From Phycisphaerales bacterium (GTDB taxonomy: Bacteria > Planctomycetota > Phycisphaerae > Phycisphaerales > SM1A02): a stretch of DNA of 8,093 bases. Under the pieces are notes generated by a model, which did not search any database, had not been told where the DNA came from, and saw nothing but the letters and a program-made list of their open reading frames with translations. Both the position numbers and the translations under genes were made by a program. Below are positions 1 to 5,872 of the stretch, in pieces (the first letter of the stretch is position 1; each line of letters starts with the position of its first letter). The DNA lies in contig VERO01000096.1 in NCBI GenBank assembly GCA_018882625.1, positions 1 to 8,093 on the forward strand, written 5' to 3'.

Positions 1-1033
1 CTTCCATGGTGAGTGCGGTGCGGCTCGATGCGACTGCGAGATACGACGCGGCCGCGCCGATCCCGCCGCCGATGCCGCCGAGCAGCAGCGCCTCGCACAC
101 GACCAGCATGGCCAGGTGCCGTCCGCGGAAGCCCAGCGTCTGGAGCACGCTGAGGTCACGCTCGCGGCCTCGCATCGAGAGCACGATCGCATTGCCCACG
201 AGCGCGAAGATCGCCACGAGGGCCGCGATGCCGAGCGCCTGCGCAAAGCGCACCAGCGCAATCACGTCGCCCGCCGCCCGCGCCACGTGCGCAGTCTCGG
301 CCCGCGTGGTGGTGGGCGACTGGTCGTTCGCGAAGAGCGCGTCGATCGACTGCGCCACCTGATCGAGCTGGCCGGAGTCGCTGACGCGCACGTCGAACTG
401 CGTGACGATGCCGCCGGTGCCCCCACGCTGCGCCTGCTCCTGCAGGAACGCCAGGTGCACAAACGCGCTGCTGAGGTCCTGCGGCGCGTCGCTCTCGACG
501 ATGCCGGCGACATAGGTGTCGATGCCCGCGGCCGTGAACCGGTCGCCGGGCCTGAGGCGGCGCCGCTCGGCAAGCTCGCGGCCGATGAGCGCGGCATCGC
601 CGCGCCGCTGCCATTCCGCGAGCGCGTCCGGGGATGCGCGCAGCGTGCGCGTCGTGGCCGCCTCGGCCAGCGACTCGGCGGGCACGCCGCGGTAGGTCAC
701 CACATCGAGCGATGCGCGGCAGTTGGAGACCACGATCTTCACGGGCACTGCGCTCGCGACTCCGGGCACGCGCCGGATCTGCTCCACGTAGTGCTGCGGC
801 AGCTGGCTCGTGAAGGGGCAGAAGCGGTTCTGCCGGTAGACGATCAGCGACGTCTCGCCGGCGGCGCGTCCGGTCGCGCGCTCGACGCCCACGCGCATCG
901 CATCGACCGTGCAGAAGAGGAAGACGGCAACGGCCACACCAGCCACGACGATCGCGCTGCGCACGCGGCGCCGCAAGAGCCCGCGCCATGCGAGCGCGCA
1001 CATGCCCGAGAGTGTCGGTGCGAGCCGGCTCAT
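1..1033 (-). CDS. FtsX/MacB-type ABC transporter permease (partial, C-terminus off the left edge)
   Basis: The frame starting with ATG at 1033 is open to the window edge (344 codons, no stop), so the gene is incomplete. Expected to be the membrane subunit of the ABC pump encoded just upstream. Seen: a short basic cytoplasmic N-terminus; a first membrane helix around residues 26-45 (AIVVAGVAVAVFLF); a large presumably periplasmic domain (about 46-258); two further hydrophobic helices at about 262-287 and 308-336. Between these helices lies QTLGFRGRHL (298-307), which matches the cytoplasmic coupling segment typical of FtsX/MacB permeases. The fourth helix would lie beyond the edge. The periplasmic domain carries FCPFTS (C72) and NCRASLDVVT (C105). 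ATG overlaps the ATPase stop (ATGA, 4 nt) and has GGAGG at 1045-1041, 7 nt away. Family is confident, substrate unknown. Confidence 0.9.
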   Translation of the reverse strand, partial: MSRLAPTLSGMCALAWRGLLRRRVRSAIVVAGVAVAVFLFCTVDAMRVGVERATGRAAGETSLIVYRQNRFCPFTSQLPQHYVEQIRRVPGVASAVPVKIVVSNCRASLDVVTYRGVPAESLAEAATTRTLRASPDALAEWQRRGDAALIGRELAERRRLRPGDRFTAAGIDTYVAGIVESDAPQDLSSAFVHLAFLQEQAQRGGTGGIVTQFDVRVSDSGQLDQVAQSIDALFANDQSPTTTRAETAHVARAAGDVIALVRFAQALGIAALVAIFALVGNAIVLSMRGRERDLSVLQTLGFRGRHLAMLVVCEALLLGGIGGGIGAAASYLAVASSRTALTME

Positions 1034-1770
1034 CGCGGCGCCTCCGCCTCGGCGCGGTGCGCCTGCGCTGGCGTGAGTCCCTGCACGCGGTCCTCGGCCA
1101 GGCGGCCCTTGTCGAGCCGGACGATCCGCTCGGCACGCTCGGCGGTGGCGGGATCGTGCGTGACCATCACGATCGTCTGGCCCATGTCGCGGTGCAGGCG
1201 CCCGAGCAGGTCCATGATGGCGGCAGCCGCCGTGCGGTCGAGGTCTCCGGTCGGCTCGTCCGCGAGCAGCAGGGCAGGCCGCGTCACGATCGCCCGTGCG
1301 ATGGCGACGCGCTGCTCCTGGCCTCCAGAGAGCTGGCGCGGGAAGTGCGCATGGCGGTCTGCGATGCCCACGGCCTCGAGCGCCTCGCTGACGCGGCGGT
1401 GCCTCTCGCGGCGGCTGATGGGCTGCAGGTAGAGCGGAAGCTCCACGTTCTCGTACGCGGTGAGCACCGGCACGAGGTGGTAGAGCTGGAAGACGTACCC
1501 CACGCTGGCCGAGCGCCACTGGGCGAGCGCGCCCGGCGAGAGGCCGCCGAGCTCCCTGCCATCCACGAGCAGGTGCCCGCTCGTGGGCGAGTCGATGCCC
1601 GCGAGCAGGTTCAGCAGCGTGGTCTTGCCCGATCCCGAGGGACCCATGAGCGCCACGAACGAACCGCGCGCAATCTCGAGGTCGATCGACTCGAGCACGC
1701 GCACAGTCTCGCCGCCACGCGCGTAGTGCTTCTCGAGGTGCACGCAGCGGATGATCGGTTCAGTGGCCAT
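1030..1770 (-). CDS. ABC transporter ATP-binding protein, MacB/LolD type
   Basis: 246 aa. Cytoplasmic ATPase that should drive the FtsX-type permease. All motifs are present and intact: Walker A GPSGSGKTT (43-51), Q-loop Gln95 in YVFQLYHL, signature LSGGQ (147-151) in LSGGQEQRVAIARA, Walker B ALLLADE (166-172) with catalytic Glu172, the following PTGDLD, and H-loop His205 in VTHD. Length is usual for the stand-alone MacB/LolD/FtsE-like group. I chose ATG at 1770 rather than upstream in-frame starts (to 1890) because homology begins about here and GGAAGGAGG (1784-1776) sits 5 nt before it; the upstream extension would only re-read the adaptor gene. It overlaps the adaptor gene by 11 nt and the permease gene by 4 nt, implying translational coupling. 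LolD is an alternative family name, but the adaptor and TolC neighbours favour a MacB-like efflux role. Confidence 0.95.
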   Translation of the reverse strand: MATEPIIRCVHLEKHYARGGETVRVLESIDLEIARGSFVALMGPSGSGKTTLLNLLAGIDSPTSGHLLVDGRELGGLSPGALAQWRSASVGYVFQLYHLVPVLTAYENVELPLYLQPISRRERHRRVSEALEAVGIADRHAHFPRQLSGGQEQRVAIARAIVTRPALLLADEPTGDLDRTAAAAIMDLLGRLHRDMGQTIVMVTHDPATAERAERIVRLDKGRLAEDRVQGLTPAQAHRAEAEAPR

Positions 1771-3058
1771 GGTGGCCTCCTTCCGCGGCGCGTACGCGCA
1801 CGGTGCGGCCTGCATGTGCCGATGCGGATGGCGCGACGAGGTCGCCGGGCCGAAGGCCATCGATCGCGACGGTCCAGCCAGTGCCGTCATCGGCCGGCGC
1901 CAGCGTCACGGTGCGCACCTCGACGGTGCCGATGCCGTCGCGCACGCCGGAGATGACGGGAATCTGCGCCACACGCAGGCCGTCGTCGCGCGTGGATGCC
2001 CCGACGCACGCGCTCTCGGGCACCACCACTTCCGATCGCGCAGAACCGCCGCCTGCGGCAGGCGCTGATGATCCGCCGGCAGATGCCGCACCCGTGCGGA
2101 TGCGCACGCGCGCGAGCATGTCGGGGAAGAGTCCCTCAGGCGGGTCCTCGAGGAGCACCTTCGCCTGCACGGTGTTCTTGGCGATGTCGGCCTGCTGCAC
2201 CAGCCGCACGATGCGGCCCGGCACGGTGCGGCCCGGCAGCGCGTCGACCTGCACCTCGGCGCGCTGGCCGGGCGCAAGGCGGCCCGCGTCCGCGAGCGGC
2301 ACGTCCGTGCGCACCTGCAGCGACGCGGGATCGAACAGCTGCACGACGCCGGCAGTCTCCGCATCCATGCCCACGAAGCTGCCGGGTGCCGCCAGGCGCG
2401 CCATCACGAGTCCGGCCGATGGCGCGCGCACCAGCGTGCGCTCGAGCGCAAGCGCCGCGTCGTCGCGCATCGCCTTCGCCTGGTCGCATGCGGCCGAGGC
2501 GCCCTGCACCTTGAGGTCCAGGCGCGCCACCTCGCCCGCGCTGACGGCGCCCGACGCCAGCAGCTTCGCCTTGCGCCCGAGCTCATCCTGCATCGCATCG
2601 CGCTCGGCCTGGCGCATCCGCAGCTCCGCGTCGGCGCGCGAGAGCATGATGCGGAACTGGTCATCGACCAGGCGCGCCACGACCTGCCCCGCATCCACGC
2701 GGTCGCCCTCGAGCACCAGCACCTCGCGCACGATTCCGGGCACGAGAGCGCTGGCGGTGACCGGGAATGGGGCGGGCTCGATCCAGCCTGGCGCTTGGAC
2801 CACCGGACCTGTCGCCGCAGCGGGGCCCGCAGCGCGCGTAGGCGCACCTGTCGCACCGCCCGCATCCGAGGCCGCACCCTGCAGCGCCACCGGCCGGACG
2901 ATCACCGCCGTCGCATTGACCGCAGGAAGCGGCGCCCATGCGCGCCAGCTCGCCCACGCGAGCAGGCCTGCAGCGGACGCCATGACGGCTGCCGGAAGGA
3001 GCACGCGCGAGGCGATCCTCCTGCCCGGCATCGGGATGCTGTGCGGGGCGACGCTCAT
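1760..3058 (-). CDS. Periplasmic adaptor (membrane-fusion) protein, MacA/HlyD type
   Basis: 432 aa. Expected to be anchored in the inner membrane and to bridge the ABC permease to the TolC-like outer-membrane factor. Seen in order: short N-terminus; one membrane helix near 19-38; an Ala/Pro/Gly-rich linker about 60-88; first half of a lipoyl domain (GIVREVLVLEGDRVDAGQVV, 108-127); alpha-helical hairpin about 134-208; second lipoyl half (RAPSAGLVMARLAAPGSFVG, 211-230); beta-barrel about 235-322; second Ala/Gly-rich linker (about 324-342); C-terminal membrane-proximal domain with the usual GLRPGDLV (401-408). The hairpin is short, as in pumps with a long-reaching outer-membrane factor. Start ATG at 3058 overlaps the TolC gene stop (ATGA) with GGAGG at 3070-3066, 7 nt away. 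The last residues are GGHHGH, but that stretch is also the ATPase gene's SD and start region, so the histidines may carry no function. Confidence 0.92.
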   Translation of the reverse strand: MSVAPHSIPMPGRRIASRVLLPAAVMASAAGLLAWASWRAWAPLPAVNATAVIVRPVALQGAASDAGGATGAPTRAAGPAAATGPVVQAPGWIEPAPFPVTASALVPGIVREVLVLEGDRVDAGQVVARLVDDQFRIMLSRADAELRMRQAERDAMQDELGRKAKLLASGAVSAGEVARLDLKVQGASAACDQAKAMRDDAALALERTLVRAPSAGLVMARLAAPGSFVGMDAETAGVVQLFDPASLQVRTDVPLADAGRLAPGQRAEVQVDALPGRTVPGRIVRLVQQADIAKNTVQAKVLLEDPPEGLFPDMLARVRIRTGAASAGGSSAPAAGGGSARSEVVVPESACVGASTRDDGLRVAQIPVISGVRDGIGTVEVRTVTLAPADDGTGWTVAIDGLRPGDLVAPSASAHAGRTVRVRAAEGGHHGH

Positions 3059-4443
3059 GGCGACGCCTCCAGCGGGAGGAACCCGCTCGCCTGCGCGAGC
3101 TCGATCCGCACCATCCGGCGCTCGCGCTCCATGTCCGCGAGCTCGAGCCGCGCATGGTTGAGGCCATGCTCGACGTTCAGCGCGCTCGCGCGCGATCCCT
3201 CGCCCGCATCGACCGCGGCGCGTGCACGCTCAAGCGAGTCGACGCCGGGGGCCACGACCCCGGACATCGTCATGTCCCTGCGCTCGTCTGCCGCGCGCGC
3301 CCTCGAAAGCGCAGTGCGCAGCTGCACGACAGCAGCCTGACGGATGCGCTCGGCATCGAGCGATGCGGCTCGCACCTCGGCGGCGGCGCGGGCGATGCGT
3401 GCGCTGCCGTCATTGAAGATCGGCAGCTCGACGTTCGCGCTGAACATGACAGCCTCCATGCGCTCCATGTCGCGGTCGTACCCGGCGCCAAGCTGGATCT
3501 GGCGGAGCCGGGTTCGCCGTGCCACGCCGAGCGAGGACTCCGCGGCCCGCAGTCGAGCCTGCGCCGCACGCACGTCGAGACGGTTCGCCGCAAGCGCATC
3601 GAGCAGCTGCTCCTCGCGGCCAAGGGGAAGGTGGATGGCCGCGATCGCAGCGGCATCCGGCTCGCCGGTCCTCCACGCGAGCGATGCCTCGGCGCGGCCC
3701 ATCATGGCCATGAGACCGAGCCGCGCGGCATCACGCGCCTCGCGCGCGTTTGAGGCGCGGTGGTGCGCATCGGAGTACTCGGCGGTGGCCTCCTGCAGCA
3801 TCGAGAGGTCAGCCTCGCCGACGCTCACCTGATCCCTCACGATGGCGACAAGCTGCTCGGTGATGCGCTCGTCATGCTCTGCATGCGCGAGCTCCTCGTC
3901 GCGCAGCTGAACCTCATGCCACATCGCGCGTGCCTTCGCGGCCATCGACACCGCCTGCGCCCCAAGGTCGAGCAGCATGGCGGCGTAGGTGTCGCGCGCG
4001 ACGGCGCTCCGCGCAGGCCGCGTCCAGAGCTCGTCGATCTGCCCCATCACCATGGCGAGCACCGGCACGGCGCTCATGGAGTCGAGCGGGACGCCAGACG
4101 CGAAGTTCAGCATCGGGTTCATCGGCGCGGACATGTCGATGGCCTCGTGGCGCATCGACTCGGCCTTGGCGATCATGCGCGCGAGATCGGGACTGCGCTC
4201 GAGCGCGAGGCGCACGGCCTCGCGCTCGTCGAGGGGATCCGGAACAGGCTCGGCGGCCGCGGCGCGCAGCGCCTCCGCGGTCGCGGGCTCGCCACCCGCC
4301 GCCCACGAGGGCACGATGCCGGTGCCGCGCGAGATGTCCGGGGACAGGCTGTCCGCGAGAGGCATCGGCTCGCTGGCGCAGCCCGCGACAGCCAAGATGC
4401 ATGCGGCGGAAGCGAGCGCGCAGGTGTATCGGGAATGGATCAC
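3055..4443 (-). CDS. TolC-family outer-membrane efflux lipoprotein
   Basis: 462 aa. Outer-membrane channel subunit of the tripartite pump. The leader ends in LAVAGC with the lipid-accepting Cys22, as in CusC/OprM-type outer-membrane factors. Two helical repeats follow: the first begins at EAVRLALERSPDLARMIAKA (75-94), the second near EEQLLDALAANRLDVRAAQA (277-296) and contains the family hallmark ELPIFNDGSARIARAAAEV (339-357). Length fits the family. I chose GTG at 4443: CAGGAG (4457-4452) lies 8 nt upstream and the lipoprotein leader begins here. The frame stays open to 4818 but that part is arginine-rich and re-reads the previous gene. Residues 90-133 hold eight methionines (for example SMRHEAIDMSAPMNPM), unusual and reminiscent of copper/silver-handling proteins. 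The SD lies inside an inverted repeat (see the regulatory feature). Family confident, substrate inferred at best. Confidence 0.92.
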   Translation of the reverse strand: MIHSRYTCALASAACILAVAGCASEPMPLADSLSPDISRGTGIVPSWAAGGEPATAEALRAAAAEPVPDPLDEREAVRLALERSPDLARMIAKAESMRHEAIDMSAPMNPMLNFASGVPLDSMSAVPVLAMVMGQIDELWTRPARSAVARDTYAAMLLDLGAQAVSMAAKARAMWHEVQLRDEELAHAEHDERITEQLVAIVRDQVSVGEADLSMLQEATAEYSDAHHRASNAREARDAARLGLMAMMGRAEASLAWRTGEPDAAAIAAIHLPLGREEQLLDALAANRLDVRAAQARLRAAESSLGVARRTRLRQIQLGAGYDRDMERMEAVMFSANVELPIFNDGSARIARAAAEVRAASLDAERIRQAAVVQLRTALSRARAADERRDMTMSGVVAPGVDSLERARAAVDAGEGSRASALNVEHGLNHARLELADMERERRMVRIELAQASGFLPLEASP

Positions 4444-4445
4444 GC

Positions 4446-4524
4446 GTGAATCTCCTGATGCGATGGACACAGCAGCCCGCGCGGGAACGTCCCGCGCAGG
4501 GCCAGGCCTCACATCAGGATTCAC
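4446..4524 (-). promoter_or_regulatory. Intercistronic inverted repeat that can sequester the TolC gene SD
   Basis: Read as minus-strand RNA, GTGAATCCTGATG (4524-4512) can pair with CATCAGGAGATTCAC (4460-4446): 13 base pairs (7+6) with a two-base GA bulge. The 3' arm contains the SD CAGGAG of the TolC gene and ends 2 nt before its GTG start. The 5' arm overlaps the TGA stop of the cysteine-rich gene (4523-4521). The loop holds a second perfect stem, GCGCGGGA/TCCCGCGC (4497-4490 with 4486-4479, 3-nt loop). The pairing is visible in the sequence. That translation of the upstream gene opens the hairpin, coupling the two proteins, is inference. Confidence 0.55.
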
Positions 4525-5069
4525 TCGGTCCAGCGGCTGAGCTGGGCGCATCGCTCTGCGGCGTGCGCGCATGGCCATGGGCCAATGGCCCATGGTGCGC
4601 CGCGTTCGCCGCCGGGCGGTCCGGCGCATGCGAGCACCGGCGCGGCGAAGGCGAACGAGGCAGCCATCGATGCAGGGATCGCATGGGCCGCGGCAGGTGC
4701 GGAGAGGATCGGGTCCACCGGGTCCTGATCGGGCGCGGGCGCCTTCGTCACGCAGCACAGGCAGGAACCGGAATTCGGCGAGCGGTCGTCGCCGCAGTGA
4801 CGCGCGCCATCGCCGCACGGATCGTCAGGGCAGCAGGCAGCGCGCTCGGCCTCGGTGCAGCACTCGGTGGCAGGCGCGACCCTCACCGCACAGCACGATG
4901 GGACCTGCACGGTCGCACAGCAGGATTCGGGCTCGGTGCTTGGAGCCGAGACCTCCGGCTTCGCGCAGCATGGCGCGCCGGTGCCCGCGATCGCAGCGAT
5001 CTGGCAGCAGCACAGCGGCATCCAGAACGCGAGCAGGGCGGCAATGATGGTTTGCCACGGGCGGGTCAC
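4521..5069 (-). CDS. Cysteine-rich secreted protein, first gene of the efflux unit, function unknown
   Basis: 182 aa from GTG at 5069; an in-frame GTG at 5087 would add six residues. Neither has a clear SD. I prefer 5069 because a plausible -10 box (5083-5078) overlaps the longer version and because the protein then starts with a normal leader, TRPWQTIIAALLAFWMPLC. After a CCC at the leader end, cysteine pairs recur with spacings CC-x14-CC-x7-CC-x9-CC-x7-CC, then single Cys, CLCC, and three more Cys in a Pro/Ala-rich tail (21 Cys in this version, 22 from 5087). High GC at third codon positions supports coding. I do not recognise a named family. Paired cysteines after an export signal suggest metal binding or disulfide knots in the periplasm. 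Position 77 nt before the TolC gene suggests a role tied to the pump: metal chaperone or sensor, or a leader frame controlling the TolC gene. These are hypotheses. Confidence 0.72.
   Translation of the reverse strand: MTRPWQTIIAALLAFWMPLCCCQIAAIAGTGAPCCAKPEVSAPSTEPESCCATVQVPSCCAVRVAPATECCTEAERAACCPDDPCGDGARHCGDDRSPNSGSCLCCVTKAPAPDQDPVDPILSAPAAAHAIPASMAASFAFAAPVLACAGPPGGERGAPWAIGPWPCAHAAERCAQLSRWTE
4575..4595. repeat. 21-bp perfect palindrome inside the cysteine-rich gene
   Basis: CCATGGGCCA and TGGCCCATGG are exact reverse complements around one central base. In RNA this gives a 9-bp hairpin with a 3-base loop. In the coding frame it yields the small protein repeat PWAIGPWP. It lies about 50 nt upstream of the SD-sequestering repeat, so it could add to an mRNA structure between the cysteine-rich and TolC genes. 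No U-tract follows, so it is not an intrinsic terminator. Confidence 0.6.
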
Positions 5070-5077
5070 GCTGCAAG

Positions 5078-5105
5078 AGTATGCCACGCGATTGCGGGCA
5101 GTGAA
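5078..5105 (-). promoter_or_regulatory. Possible sigma-70-like promoter of the efflux unit
   Basis: TTCACT (5105-5100), a 16-bp spacer and CATACT (5083-5078) each match 4 of 6 consensus bases. Transcription would begin near 5071, only about two bases before the GTG at 5069, giving an almost leaderless mRNA. This would fit the absence of an SD. It is weak evidence in GC-rich DNA. The surrounding gap (5088-5234) holds no gene; its only other notable element is a 13-bp palindrome, GGCCACCGTGGCC at 5161-5173. Confidence 0.25.
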
Positions 5106-5160
5106 GGGGAAGAGCCGGCATTGGGTCGGCGCGAGTCGGATATCGGTCCTCGTGCACCTC

Positions 5161-5173
5161 GGCCACCGTGGCC
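5161..5173. repeat. Short palindrome upstream of the cysteine-rich gene
   Basis: GGCCAC and GTGGCC are perfect 6-bp inverted arms around one central C. It lies about 55-70 bp upstream of the putative promoter and about 60 bp beyond the end of the lipoprotein gene. It could be an operator half-site pair, but a 6-bp palindrome is expected by chance in DNA this GC-rich, and no copy was seen elsewhere in the window. Confidence 0.2.
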
Positions 5174-5234
5174 TCCAATCCGTGAGCGGCGATGCGATGC
5201 GAGCCGGCAGGCCCGCATTGGCTGCACGGAATGC

Positions 5235-5720
5235 TCAGCGCGATGCGACCGACGCGGCTGCGGGTCGCGCGAAGGGCTTCGCGAACGCGTCCATCCGCTC
5301 CTGGCAGGTGTCGCGGATGATCGAGAGCGTCAGCGCGCCATCGAGCTCGGACAGCGTGTAGCTGCCGGGCTCCTCGGCGCAGAATGGCGACCCGAGCTGG
5401 AACCGGAATGTGGTCTCCGTCTCGGTGACCGCGAAGCGGCCCACGGCGAGTCGCTTGCCCGGGATCTCAAGGGTGAAGATGCCGGTCGGTGCCATGTCGA
5501 GCGAGACGCCCATCGGGTTCACCCACCGTCCAGCCTTTGCGTCAGGCAGCGGTGCGGGACCGGAGGAGCAGCCTGCGGCCACGAGGGCAGCAAGTGCCGC
5601 ACTCGCAGTGGCTAGCGGCTGGCTGAGCCGGCGCTGATGCCATGCGCGCGGGAGGCGCAGGCAGGCAGCGGGCTGGCGCACGGCGCGATAGCAGGGCGAG
5701 GGGACCGTCTCCGATGTCAT
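5235..5720 (-). CDS. Small lipoprotein with a lipocalin-like beta-rich domain
   Basis: 161 aa from ATG at 5720. Residues 35-51 form a hydrophobic segment ending in LVAAGC (Cys51), a lipoprotein signal, followed by a short SSGPAPLPDAKAG linker. The mature part (about 65-150) reads as alternating beta strands: GRWVNPMGVSLDMAPTGIFT, then TETTFRFQLGSPFCAEEPGS, then YTLSELDGALTLSIIRDTCQ. The closing pattern, in which a Cys pair (C114, C139) flanks a GSYTLSELDGALTLS strand, recalls small lipocalin-like secreted proteins. I assign only that fold likeness, not a function. The n-region before the hydrophobic core is unusually long, so the true start may be GTG at 5681 or another downstream codon; no strong SD exists for any of them (only a weak GGTG before 5720). 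It ends 147 nt before the efflux unit and probably belongs to a separate transcript. Confidence 0.75.
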   Translation of the reverse strand: MTSETVPSPCYRAVRQPAACLRLPRAWHQRRLSQPLATASAALAALVAAGCSSGPAPLPDAKAGRWVNPMGVSLDMAPTGIFTLEIPGKRLAVGRFAVTETETTFRFQLGSPFCAEEPGSYTLSELDGALTLSIIRDTCQERMDAFAKPFARPAAASVASR

Positions 5721-5780
5721 CTGAGGCACCACGCCATGCGCGGATCCTACCTCTCGGAAAATCTGCACATTGGCTTGATC

Positions 5781-5798
5781 GGCAATCCGGCCAATCCG
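5781..5798. repeat. Tandem 9-bp direct repeat upstream of the lipoprotein gene
   Basis: On the minus strand CGGATTGGC is followed immediately by CGGATTGCC (one mismatch), about 60-80 bp upstream of the lipoprotein ATG. Part of it also forms inverted arms ATTGGC/GCCAAT (5769-5774 with 5790-5795) and ATCGG/CCGAT (5778-5782 with 5796-5800). It may be a regulator site or part of a plus-strand structured RNA. Confidence 0.3.
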
Positions 5799-5872
5799 AT
5801 GTTGGTGGTGGGTCGTAGGGGACCCTGATGGTTTCACGGAGCGGAGTAGTGGCGCAACCAAACCCGTGGACC

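Noticed and set aside
156..1136. Minus-strand 326-codon frame over the permease region
   Set aside because: It is the wrong frame: the frame starting at 1033 gives membrane helices and FtsX motifs, this one gives Arg-rich noise.
116..1432. Long plus-strand open frame of 438 codons opposite the permease and ATPase genes
   Set aside because: Antisense shadow of GC-rich coding DNA. The translation is Arg/Ala/His-rich without a domain, while the minus strand holds clear ABC motifs.
4479..4497. Inner hairpin GCGCGGGA/TCCCGCGC as an intrinsic terminator between the Cys-rich and TolC genes
   Set aside because: No T-run follows on either strand, so it was treated as part of the intercistronic structure.
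4444..4818. N-terminal extension of the TolC frame up to an ATG at 4818
   Set aside because: It re-reads the Cys-rich gene, is Arg-rich, and would bury the lipoprotein leader. The GTG at 4443 has an SD.
3930..5615. Plus-strand open frame of 561 codons spanning the TolC, Cys-rich and lipoprotein genes
   Set aside because: It crosses three minus-strand genes and their gaps with low-complexity Arg-rich translation and no recognisable motif.
5829..5870. Stem-like stretch considered as a tRNA or known riboswitch
   Set aside because: No cloverleaf, no T-loop consensus and no motif of a riboswitch class I can recall.
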